Shown here: one piece after another, positions 47,085 to 57,120 of the stretch
Numbering within the stretch: position 1 is the stretch's first letter
How the letters are laid out: every line of letters begins with the position of its first letter
From: Hyperoodon ampullatus
Lineage: Eukaryota; Chordata; Mammalia; Artiodactyla; Ziphiidae
NCBI GenBank assembly: GCA_949752795.1
Contig: OX457071.1
Span: forward strand, 75,605,983-75,669,982
DNA: 64,000 nucleotides
Direction: 5' to 3'
Program-made: the position numbers and the translations under genes
The notes under the pieces: model-generated
Databases searched by the model: none
Told to the model about the DNA's origin: nothing
Seen by the model: the letters and a program-made list of their open reading frames with translations, nothing else

Positions 47085-47620
47085 CAGGCAGGACTTGTAA
47101 ACCTTACAGAGAGCCGGGACCACGGCTGTGGACGCCTCTCCACTCCCCGCTCAGTGCCTGGGCCTTCCCTCCTGACCTTGCTCCCCATCCACCTCGACCC
47201 CCTGACCTGCCTCGCTTCCCCCTCAGTCCAGCCCCAGTCATGCCCCGGCTGCTCACTCTGCTCTGGCTGAGGTCACTGGTGGTGTGTGTGTGTGTCACTG
47301 GTCCCCACTCCTGGCCCCCTCCTACGGCGTGTCTACACTGCAGCCAAAGGATCTTTTCAGAACACAACTTAGCCCAGGTGACTTCCTTGGTCAAAACTCA
47401 CCGGTGGCCTCCTGCAGGATCTGAGGGTGGGCACCCCGTCCTTGCCTGGCTGAGCCCCCAGGCCCCTCTGCTCAGGGCCCTTCTCCCTGTGGCCCCCCCA
47501 CCCGGCTTCATGCCTGTTCACTTTGTAGGTCCCACTTCTACCTTGTTCCCTCAGTCAAGCCCTTCTAGGTTATGGTTTCGCACTCATGTGCAGGGTTTTC
47601 CTTCCTCTTGCTCGTTGTAG
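47085..47620 (+). mobile_element. L2 LINE fragment
   Basis: The stretch aaaggatcttttcagaacac..aacttagcccaggtgacttc..aaactcaccggtggcctcct matches the L2 segment 'gtgatcctttt..aaaccctccaatggcttcc', followed by the C-rich 3' part (cagggcccttctccctg). The 215-codon open frame over this region is therefore not a gene. Confidence 0.7.
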
Positions 47621-48164
47621 CTCTGTTTATGGTTCTGCGCACATGGGCAGTGCTGCTGGGACCCCGGCTCCACCTCCTTCTGTCCCTCAGGTCTAATAAA
47701 GTGCTTGCCCCCAGGAGTTTCCATTGTTTGTTGATAATCCTTCCACACAGTACGATTTTTTTATGTGAAAATAAAACCATTAAAGCTTTGTAAAGCATGA
47801 AAAACCCAAGTGCAGCAGCAGTCCTGTCAACAGAAGGTATAATATAAAGTAAGGTTTAAAGAAAGCTGAACATCTTGATACAAGCTGCTGGCGTGTATGA
47901 CTTCACTGAACCTTGACTTTTTTAAATGCTGTTGCAGGAAATTTTCGTTTTATGTCGGGAAAACCCAGGCCTTTTCCCTGCACCAGAAGTTACACTGTGC
48001 AGCTTCCTTCAGTCTGTGTCTTAACTCTTGAAAAATTGCCTTTTTTGGCTGGTTTGCTTTTCGTATGCCAAACGGAAAGAGAAGAGAAAAGGCCTTATTG
48101 TCTGAGCCTTCATCCCGTACTACAGAAGTCAGGATCATTCTTGTGTTAGTTCACTCCTGCTGCA

Positions 48165-48260
48165 GATACGTACTGTCTGCTGTGTGCCAGGCACTGTGCT
48201 AGGCCCTGGGGAGATATCTGTATAGATACATAGACACAGATGTGCACACATGTGCACACA
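48165..48260 (-). mobile_element. MIR fragment, antisense
   Basis: tgtctgctgtgtgccaggca followed by ctgtgctaggccctggggag is the MIR 'tactatgtgccaggcactgtgctaagc' motif. Followed by a CA/TG-rich stretch to 48262. Confidence 0.65.
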
Positions 48261-49095
48261 CGCGGCAGTGCCTGCTTCCCCTTCCAGCTCACCAGTGGTT
48301 AGTCTATACAGCTGTAGTGCAGAGTAACCTGCCATAAGTCTCTTACATAATTTGTTTCTCTTTAGAAGGGCTTTTAACTTGATTTATATTGTAAATAGAA
48401 TTGTATAAAATGGCAGCTGTCTTCAGTAAACACCAGTATTAATGATTTTAAAGTAGAGTAAGATTGGCTACAGCACTTCTTCAGCTACATTATTAGTTTA
48501 TTTGTAAGAGAATACGTGATGTTATATGATTACGCCTAATTAGTCTCGGAGAGGAAGCCCTAAATTGTATAGGGACATTAATCAGACTGAGTTTCCAAGC
48601 CCTGCAATTCTTTCAGGTTGGAAAATAAAAGAAGGCACAGTTCATTATCATGGTTATTTGTCAGGATATGTGTTTGGCTCCAGAACTGACTGGCACCGTG
48701 GACTAGAGTTTATTTCTTGACTTTGTGACCTTTGATTCCTGTCATCAGTCATTACGTGCTCTTAAAGGTCACCAGAGCACTTGAACGGACTTTCATTGCT
48801 AACAAAGGAACAGAAAAAGCACTAACTTTTCCTAACGTTTTAACTAGAGTTTTAAAGAACAGTGCCAATGTCTGACTTCCCTACAATCCTGTATTTTCAT
48901 GTACAAACCCCTATTTGATAATTACCACTTTCTGAAATTCAGTGGAATGTATTCATCCTTTATCTTGTCCTCGAAAATATTTCAAAGTTATTATTAAACC
49001 AAAATGAAATTGTATCATTTGATGTTATTTTTAACCTTCCTGCCTCAAAAGTACACAGTGCAGTTTACTCACATACATATTGTTTTGTTTTTCAG

Positions 49096-49170
49096 TCACT
49101 GCCCAGAAATATGGTGTCTCGTCTTTGCGAATCTAAAAAGGTTTGTGCAGCAGCGGACATGCAACTTCAG
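49096..49170 (+). CDS. MIPEP: MIPEP internal coding exon (about residues 552-576)
   Basis: A 75-nt, 25-codon exon, phase 0 at both ends, reading [20 protein letters not shown] and then DMQLQ. It lies between a TTTTTCAG acceptor (49088-49095) and the donor gtgggt. Human MIPEP as I recall it has [15 protein letters not shown], so the first Pro is Ser and a Lys is Arg here. It sits alone between a 25.9 kb and a 2.6 kb intron. Its symmetrical phase means skipping would preserve the frame. Confidence 0.95.
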
Positions 49171-50472
49171 GTGGGTGTGTGCCTTTGTTCTGAAGTTTTC
49201 CACAGATATTATTCAAAATAAATGTATAACTTTAAATTCTTGCCAGTGCTACCCATTTATTATAATAATTACGCTTCCAAAACATCTTTCGGCTGAGTTC
49301 AGAGAACTTGACCTTGACTAATCATTTGGTCTTCCAACCATCCTTAGGAAGTAGGTGTCAAATAAGGTTATTTCCCAATTTCAGTGGAAAATCAAAGCGT
49401 GGAAAAGTTTTACCTGACTTCTTCTAAATGGTACATTTCAGCAACCAAGTTATATCTTTTTGTTCACTTTGTATCTTTTTTTAAATTTGTGGTTTTAGAT
49501 GTGAAGTTTAAACAGTAATGACTTAGTTTTTAGTAAAACTCAAAGCCAGTGTTCCAGGTTTCCAGATAAAGACGAGAAACATTTTATAAACCATCTGGAT
49601 GTCAGGTCTGTGTGATACCAGATGTTTAGGTTATTTGTAATTTCTGAGATTGTTTATGGAATTCTTCCTCTTCATCAAATCTTGAGTGTTATGTAAACAC
49701 AGCCTAAACACCCATCTTTCATCTCAGGCCGTATTCACTTTCTTATGATCCAGTCACCTGTTTAAAAGTGTAGCCACTATTGAATTGCTTTATAGGTGTA
49801 TAAAGTTCAGTCCCTAGAAAGTAATGAATGTGCTCTGTTTTTTTGGGCCTTAAAATACACGTTTCAGTGAAGAAGATGCCTGCTATAGACGAAACCATGG
49901 ATTAACATTATTTAGTGTCTATTTGTATCACACAATTGCAAAAAGATTTCTGGATTATTTGAAAGGTTAACCTTACTTGGCAGAAGTCTTCTGATTGACT
50001 GGTGTCTGTCGTGGGAGTCCCACCTTTTAAAAGCCCGTGTCCTGGCATCCTTTGCAACACTTGTTCCAGTGATTTTCTTCTAAAAAAGGAAAACCAACCT
50101 TTCTGTACTTCTGCCCCCCAAAAAGAACAAGGAGAGAAAGGGAGGCGGGCGTTGAGAAGCCGGAGGAGCAGGGAGGGAAGGAAGCTCCCGCCCGAAGGGC
50201 CGCTGTGCTGCTTTCCTGTCACACAGCCGTCCCCCGAGCCGTGGGGACAACCCAGGGTGGAAGGGAGTTGCTGCAGATTTCTAAGCGGGTATCAATAGTG
50301 GTTTTTAAATTGTGCCTTTTAAATTTTTATTTATTTATTTTTTGGTGTGCATTATTTTAAAAATAGCTCCTGTTTTTCTGCAGCTCTAAGGTTCTTGGTC
50401 CCAAGCACGCAGGACCCCCTGGGTGGGCTTATCGCTTAGAATTGTTTGGTTCGTCAGCAAATGAGCATGAAA

Positions 50473-50563
50473 TATTGGGGTGGCCAAGAAGTTCGTTCGG
50501 GTTTTTCTGCAACGTTACATCTTTTACAGAGAAACGCGAACGAACTTTCTGACCAACCCAGTA
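50473..50563. mobile_element. Palindromic mariner/Tc1-type MITE (hairpin)
   Basis: Second copy of the 10325 type, TA-bounded. Left arm TATTGGGGTGGCCAAGAAGT then TCGTTCGGGTTTTTC; right arm GAAACGCGAACGAACTTTC then TGACCAACCCAGTA. The arms pair over most of their length with a loop near 50517-50530. It is transcribed within MIPEP pre-mRNA. Confidence 0.87.
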
Positions 50564-51409
50564 TTGTTACTCGTTACAGAACATAGAATGGAAAGAGCTG
50601 TACTTAGTATATGTTTAGAGTTTGCCAGTTAGAGCAAAGCAATATTTAGGAAATGTCTGTATTTTTCCAGCAAAGGTTTAAACTTGACTTTATAATTTAG
50701 AACCATAATTCTGTATCTAGATGAAGCCAGAAGTTAGAGGTCATTTAAATTTTTTCTTTTATACACACTAATCCTCACTTCTTTCAAGTCAACAGCTGCA
50801 CATTCTCTACAAATTCCTATTTTGAATCCGAAAGATATGTAGCGGAAACTTAATCACATGACAATATTTTCCTTTAAAATAAAACATTTTCTACTTGCTT
50901 GCTTCAGGTAAAATTCAAACAATGTTAATAAATTGTCAGATGTTGCCGTGAAAAAGCACTTTACTTTAGGTTTTCTGCACAAAATTTAGCTTTCAGAGCT
51001 TGGTAAATACGCAGCAGGGTTCATGTTTAAACTCCTTCCAATGCTTTACTCTCCTGTCATGTTTCAGTGGCCTCTGTCCTCTCCTTGGAGGGAAGTGAGC
51101 CTTCCCTGCCAGTCACCTCCTTAAGTCAGGGTCGCCCCGCCCAGCAGCTGCTTCCTCTGTGCCCTGACAGCAGGGCTGGGGTCGGCCTCGGTCCTGGCCT
51201 CAGACCCTCCGACAGCTGCTCCTGAATCCTTTGTGACACCCTTGCTTCCTCACCTCACTTCACCCCGCCTTGCACCTCTCATCGACAAACTAGGATTCTC
51301 ACCCTGTCATTTCTCTCATTTAATGATATCAGGATTCTAGGAAGAAGCCAAACAGTATTTATTAGCTCCAGGGGGTCACAGGTTATAGCTTAATTTTTTC
51401 ATATTTCCA

Positions 51410-51459
51410 GCTATATATATATATATTTTTTCCATATATGTGTGTGTGTGTATATATAG
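51410..51459 (+). repeat. Compound AT / GT microsatellite
   Basis: An (AT)n tract, a short T run, ATATGTGTGTGTGTGTATATATA. It lies about 300 bp upstream of the acceptor at 51757. Confidence 0.9.
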
Positions 51460-51757
51460 TTTTGTGGTCACAAATTTAATTTACTACACTGTACAGAAAG
51501 AGTACCTTATAGATAGGGTTCAAAATTCTTTAATATCCTTAATCATGAAGAGGTTGAGAGCTTTCCTTTTCGTCATTAACATGGTCTTAAATGTGGTATG
51601 AAATACAAAATACATCTCAAGCCACATACACTTATACTTGTGACTGCCCAACTGCGACTTGCAGTTATTATTCTGGTAGACTTGTAATATCTTTGGTCCC
51701 CTGCATCATAGACGTAAGCGTGGTACCCAAACTAAATAGGTGCGTTCTCCCGTCCAG

Positions 51758-51877
51758 GTCTTTTATGCTGCACTGGATCAGCTCTACCATGGGCAGCATC
51801 CCCTGAGGAGCTCGACCACAGACATCCTCAGGGACGCCCAGGAGAAGTTCTACGGCTTACCATACGTCCCGAACACT
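51758..51877 (+). CDS. MIPEP: MIPEP internal coding exon (about residues 577-616)
   Basis: A 120-nt, 40-codon exon in phase 0, reading [20 protein letters not shown] and on to [10 protein letters not shown]. The acceptor is GTCCAG (51752-51757) and the donor gtgagt. [10 protein letters not shown] precedes the conserved AWQLRFSHL segment in other mammals; that next exon is not found before the window ends, so the last ~97 residues lie downstream. Several replacements relative to recalled human sequence (T to A, I to L, K to Q, N to S, and KET to RDA) make it less conserved than the catalytic exons. Confidence 0.95.
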
Positions 51878-52254
51878 GTGAGTCTGGCGTGCCGACCCTG
51901 CTGTGTGCCATTGAATGGGTGTACGTGTCAGGTGGGCGGGGTGTGAAATCCTCTCCTGGATGTTGAGGTTTCCTGCGGGGCAAATGCTAGAAACGCCGAC
52001 TCACTCACTGCCTCCAGCCGTCCGTTTACATGTACTTATTTTCCTCCTGCCGGCAGGATTTTTCTAGATTCCTGGGGAAGTGGGCTATAAAAAGGCCCTC
52101 GGAGTTAGTCTGTGTTCTTTTTCATTATTTATTTGTGACGAGAAGAACTAAGATGAACGTGATGATCGGTCCCCAGCCGCTCTCACTGCAAAGAGAATCC
52201 ACGCTGATTGAGGACCTGCTTGTGTCGGGACCGTGACGGGCGTCATGCGGTGCC

Positions 52255-52490
52255 CTGTCGGGATGGAGAGCGGGCGCGTCGCCACCATTCGCTGAGGACT
52301 AGGTGCCAGACTCCGTCCGATTGCTTGGCAAAACCCTGACTCAGAAGGACCCTGTGAATTCGATGCTTGCCCGTCACAGGGGTGCATGGGGGGCTTGTGC
52401 CAGTTACGTGTCTTGTCTAGGGTCATGTGGGTAGTGAGCGGTGGTGTTGGGATTCCCACCCAGCCCTGAAGCCGTGTGTTCTCATCAGCC
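52255..52490 (-). mobile_element. MIR SINE, antisense, diverged
   Basis: cgctgaggactaggtgccag, acccttgtgaattcgatgct-like centre, ttgtctagggtcatgtgggt and ttgggattcccacccagccc follow the antisense MIR order. Confidence 0.5.
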
Positions 52491-53583
52491 CAGTTTCCGT
52501 GAGGAAGCTGCGTGGTGGGGAAGAGTGTCCCTGGGTCCTGGCACGAGACTGGCGCTTTCATATCACTTGGGACCTCAGGTCCAGGCGATGGGAACCCGAC
52601 TCCTAGTGGCCTAAGCAGAAAGGGTGTTTATTGAGCCCCGTGGCTGGAAGGTGCAGGGGTCGGCCTGTTTGGTTGCCGGTTAGCTGGGTTGAGTTAGTTC
52701 TTACACAGTATTGTTAGAAATGTTTCTCCTTCCTTGGTCTTTCAGCTGTGTCTTTCTCTGGATTTGTCTTGTTCTTAGGGAGGTGGCCCTGACTTGGTGG
52801 CATGGTGGTCACGAGAGGGTCCAGCTTAGCCCATCTCATAGAAAGAAAGCTCATTTGAAAATGCTCTGTAAGCCGTAAAATGCCAAATAAATGTGGTTTC
52901 ATTTGTTACAGTGTTGGATACCAGCATGTGTTGTGCTGAGTTTAGGTTAATCAGTAAACTGTAACTGTCCATTAGATCTTCAGGTCCTAATACTCGAACA
53001 TGTGGGACTGTTCATCTTTACCAGACAAGGAAAGTCACAGGAAATTTCATCTTCATAAGACTCCGTATCAGCAGTGTTTGATTGTCATAGAAGCTTCGTC
53101 ATCTATTTGTGATACATAATGCTAGTCACACTACCTACCTATTTTTGACCATATATAGAAAAAATTTATTGTTCCAGTGTGTGTACTCTTGTGTACTTGA
53201 ATTATCTATATTAGTGAAAATCTGTAATAATAATCTCACTGTTCATCAGTGGAATCATAATAACAATTGCCTACATTCAGAGAAAAAAGACATTCTTTAA
53301 GGGTGTTTTCCAGTTTATGGAGCATTGCCCGATCCACGTGCTTTCGTGCCTGTGTGGTTTTGTGCTCATTTTATATTCTTCTTTGTTAGCTTTAAAATCA
53401 GTGTGACTTGATCTCCACATGGTTATATCACCAGTGGGTAGTAAAGTTGTAGGGACACCAAAATTAGGAGGAACTGGGATGCTTTCTGAAGCCACTTCAG
53501 CTTGGCCGAGTTGTTCACCCCCAGCTTTCTTTATCTTAAGTCTTATAACAACTGAGCTGTGTCTCTTTTTAGAAGAAAATCCA

Positions 53584-53705
53584 GGAAATTCCCTGGTGGT
53601 CCAGTGGTTAGGATTCAGTGCTTTCACTGCCGTGGCCTGGGTTCAGCCCCTGGTCGGGGAACTGAGATCCTCTAAGCCGTGCAGCATGGCCAAAATAAAA
53701 ATAAA
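53584..53705 (+). mobile_element. tRNA-derived SINE (CHR-2-like)
   Basis: Head GAAATTCCCTGGTGGTCCAG, TGCTTTCACTGCCGTGGCC, B-box-like GGGTTCAGCCCC and AACTGAGATCC..AAGCCGTGCAGC with an A-rich tail. Confidence 0.88.
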
Positions 53706-54179
53706 AACAATGTTAGAAAAATAAAAAAGAAGAGAACTCAGATTTCCTCACCATGCAGGTTTCTTTTGTGTAGTAATTAAATATACAAAGATGAGGTGAC
53801 ATTGGTACCCAATTCTGCATCAACTATCAGTAAATTATTTTTAGTTTAAAAGGAAGGATGTTGTTATTAAGTCCACTATCCTTATTCTGACTCCTTTGAG
53901 AAAATATAAAGGTTTATCTCTTCACTGGGATTGCCTCCCCCATTCATGGTCAGTAGCTGTAGCTCTTTGTGTCAGTTGTTTTTGGAGGTCTTTAGAAGAA
54001 GCATAGCTACATTTAGAGAAAAAAGGCATTCTTTAAAGGCTTGTCTTTTTTTAACGTCTGAGAGTTTAGATTTGCACAAGTGTTCTGTTCTTCCTGCGTA
54101 GCAACTTCGGCCTCTCATCCATTTGTCAACTCATCATGAGACCCGTAACAAACCTTCCTGTAAACATAGAGAATAAGAC

Positions 54180-57120
54180 CAGGGTGCTCGTTGGAATTCT
54201 GCAGTGTAGTATCCATCAGGACAGTGAGACAAGAAGAAAAGATAGAAGCGCTGGAAAGGAAGATACAGAACTGTCAGTATTTGCAGGTGACGATTGCTGA
54301 GGAAATCCACAGTGTGTACAGGTAAATTAGTAAAATTAATGAGAAGTTAGCAACTTTTCTAGATAAACAATATATAAAAATTTAATCCATCTCTGTTTAC
54401 CAGCAACAAACAAAAAAATTGTAAATATACCATTAAGGCAAGAAAAAAATATAAGGTGGTGCCTCCCCAAACACTTCTTTAAAAAGCCTATTATCTTTAA
54501 TTTCCGGATCCTAAATAAACGAAGAACTGCACCATATTTATAGATAGGAAGATTTGATATAAAAACAATATCACTTTTTCTCCAGTTAACCTGTACACTT
54601 AATGTAATGTGATTCTCCTCGTTGGCTGGCTTGAAGCTAACGAGCTGAGCGTATGATTTTATGTGGAAGCGCGACGGCCAAGGAGCAGCTTTGAAGGACA
54701 GTGGCAGGTGGGTGGGCTTCCCCGTCGGGATCAGTACTCAGAGGAGGCTGTAGGAACTAGGACAGTGTAACGGTGCTGCGGGGGCTGCAGGGACAGACGG
54801 TGGAGCGGAGCCTGGAACCTGAAGGCTGGCTCAGCACACGTGCGGCCTCTCGACCAGAAGCTGAGTAACACTGCGGGTCTGTGGGCCGAGAAGAGGTTGG
54901 CTTATTTTAAATGGTGCTGTCGCTGTCCATCGTCCATATGGAAAAGACGAAACTTGGATCTGTCTCATGCTGTGAGAAGTCAAGGTTTAAATTTGTAGAG
55001 ATGATGGGAGTGTCTTTCTGACAGCTCCTTTCTGTTCCTGCTCAGACCCGCATGTCATACAGACAACACAAAAGACATTAACTGTAAAACAGAAGACTGA
55101 TACATTCCACTGTATTAAAAGTTGCGTCTTCTGTTCATCAAAAAACCAGGTGAAAAACAAAAGCTACAGACTGGAAGTAGAGGTTTTCAACACATGTAAC
55201 TGGAAAAGGATTTTTTTCCTTTTAAAATTAATTAATTTTGATTGTGGTACAAAAAACGGCATGAAAGGTACCATCTTGAACCATAAACAAGACGAAAAGA
55301 CAACCCTCAGAATGGGAGAAAATATTTGCAAATGAAGCAACTGACAAAGGATTAATCTCCAAAACATATAAGCAACTCATGCAGCTCGATATCAAAAAAA
55401 CAAACAACCCAATCCAAAAATGGGCAGAAGACCTAAATAGACATTTCTCCAAAGAAGATATACAGATTGCCAACAAACACATGAAAGGATGCTCAACATC
55501 ACTAATCATTAGAGAAATGCAAATCAAAACTACAATGAGATATCATCTCACACCAGTCAGAATGGCCATCATCAAAAAATCTACAAACAATAAATGCTGG
55601 AGAGGGTGTGGAGAAAAGGGAACACTCTTGCACTGCTGGTGGGAATGTGAATTGGTACAGCCACTATGGAGAACAGTATGGAGGTTCCTTAAAAAACTAC
55701 AAATAGAACTACCATAAGACCCAGCAATCCCACTACTGGGCATATACCCTGAGAAAACCATAATTCAAAAAGAGTCATGTACCAAAATGTTCATTGCAGC
55801 TCTATTTACAATAGCCAGGACATGGAAGCAACCTAAGTGTCCATCAACAGATGAATGGATAAAGGAGATGTGGTACATATACACAATGGAATATTACTCA
55901 GCCATACAAAGGAACGAAACTGAGTTATTTGTAGTGAGGTGGATGGACCTAGAGACTGTCATACAGAGTGAAGTAAGTCAAAAAGAGAAAAACAAATACC
56001 GTATGCTAACACATATATATGGAATCTAAAAAAAAAAAAAAAAATGGTTCTGAAGAACCTAGGGGCAGGACAGGAATAAAGGCTCAGACGTAGAGAATGG
56101 ACTTGAGGACACGGGGAGGGGGAAGGGTAAGCTGGGACGAAGTGAGAGAGTGGCATGGACATATATACACTACCAACTGTAAAATAGATAGCTGGTGGGA
56201 AGCAGCCGCATAGCACAGGGAGATCAGCTCGGTGCTTTGTGACCACCTAGAGGGGTGATAGGGAGGGTGGGAGGGAGGCTCAAGAGGGAGGAGATATGGG
56301 GATATATGTATACATATAGCTGATTCACTTTGTTATACGGCAGAAGCTAACACACACTGTTAAGCAATTATACTCCAATAAAGATGTTAAAAAAAAAGTA
56401 GGTATAATTTTAGACATTTAGCCAAAAAGAAATAACCATCTTGGAAAAGACGGTGCCTTGAATGCACTGCATAAGATGACCTCGGCGTTCGTTGGGGCAT
56501 GCGGTGAAGCTGTGTCAGGATGCTGTCTCACTCTCAGCCGTCTTGTGACAGAGAAAACCACAGACGGACCAGTGCTGGCCAGGCTGTGGAGTCACAGTCA
56601 CACGCGGGCAGAGTTGCGTTCGCCGTGACTACTTGGAAATCAGCGGGGTGTCATCTCTTAAAGTTGAGGATGGACCCCGTGACCCAGCAGTTCACCTCCT
56701 ACATGGAACCCAGAGAAAGTGTTGTCTTACGTCCTAAGCGTTGAGGATAGGAATGTGTACAGCAGCACTGTTTGTAAATGGGGGGGAAAGGAGGGGGCTT
56801 CTGGGAAGAACCCACGCGATTGTGAGCACAAAAACAGGTGAATGATTTCGGGCATATTCATCGGCTGGGATACTGTGCAGCAGGGAAATCGCGATGATGA
56901 GCTTGAGAAGCAAAATGTAAAGTAAAGAAAAAATGAGCTTCAGGAGAAATAGATTTTGTGCATTTATATAAAGTTCAAAATCATGCAGAACTAAGCAGTG
57001 CATTAGCATAGATCTCTACATACGCAGTAAAACTATAAAGAAAACGAAGGCATAGTAAGCCCAGAACTGAGGCAGTGCCTGCCGCTGGAGCCGGGAAGGG
57101 GAACCAGAAGTCTTAGAAAT
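54180..57120 (+). mobile_element. Old sense L1 (ORF2 3' part to 3' end), interrupted
   Basis: 54260-54300 resembles the L1 stretch encoding the reverse transcriptase active site (cagtatttgcaggtgacgat). 54400 has tttaccagcaacaaacaa, and 55090-55180 has gaagactgatacattccact..aaagctacagactgg. After the younger insertion (to 56398) old L1 tail sequence resumes (tgacccagcagttcacctcc, ggatactgtgcagcagggaa). Strongly degraded. Confidence 0.6.
55283..56398 (+). mobile_element. 5'-truncated younger L1, sense, nested in older L1
   Basis: Begins inside ORF2 (aagacaaccctcagaatggg) and runs to an L1 3' UTR ending tactccaataaagatgttaa plus A tail. Nearly the same sequence, inverted, occurs at 36500-37440. 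A 112-codon stretch at 55379-55717 ([20 protein letters not shown]) and an 80-codon stretch at 55787-56029 (MEYYSAIQRNETE) are ORF2 remnants separated by a stop. Target duplication not identified. Confidence 0.88.

Larger units (their letters stand above)
23227..49095 (+). other. MIPEP: MIPEP intron, 25.9 kb
   Basis: Largest intron in the window. It holds a CpG-rich block, degraded L1 and L3/CR1-like sequence, many SINEs and a nearly complete antisense L1, all listed separately. Stretches with nothing recognisable are about 23530-23860, 25480-26400, 27120-27950, 33020-34260, 34670-35490, 35720-36470, 42370-43030, 44130-44640, 44840-45450, 45840-46190, 46860-47080, 47630-48160 and 48270-49095. 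27120-27560 has an LTR-like texture but I cannot assign it. Confidence 0.9.
49171..51757 (+). other. MIPEP: MIPEP intron, 2.6 kb
   Basis: Contains a palindromic mariner-type element (50473-50563) and an AT/GT microsatellite (51410-51459). 50080-50280 is GC-rich and 51020-51320 resembles degraded L2. The rest is unassigned AT-rich sequence. Confidence 0.85.

Noticed and set aside
46973..47620. 215-codon open frame on the plus strand
   Set aside because: Overlaps an L2 LINE fragment, with a proline/serine-rich product and no domain.
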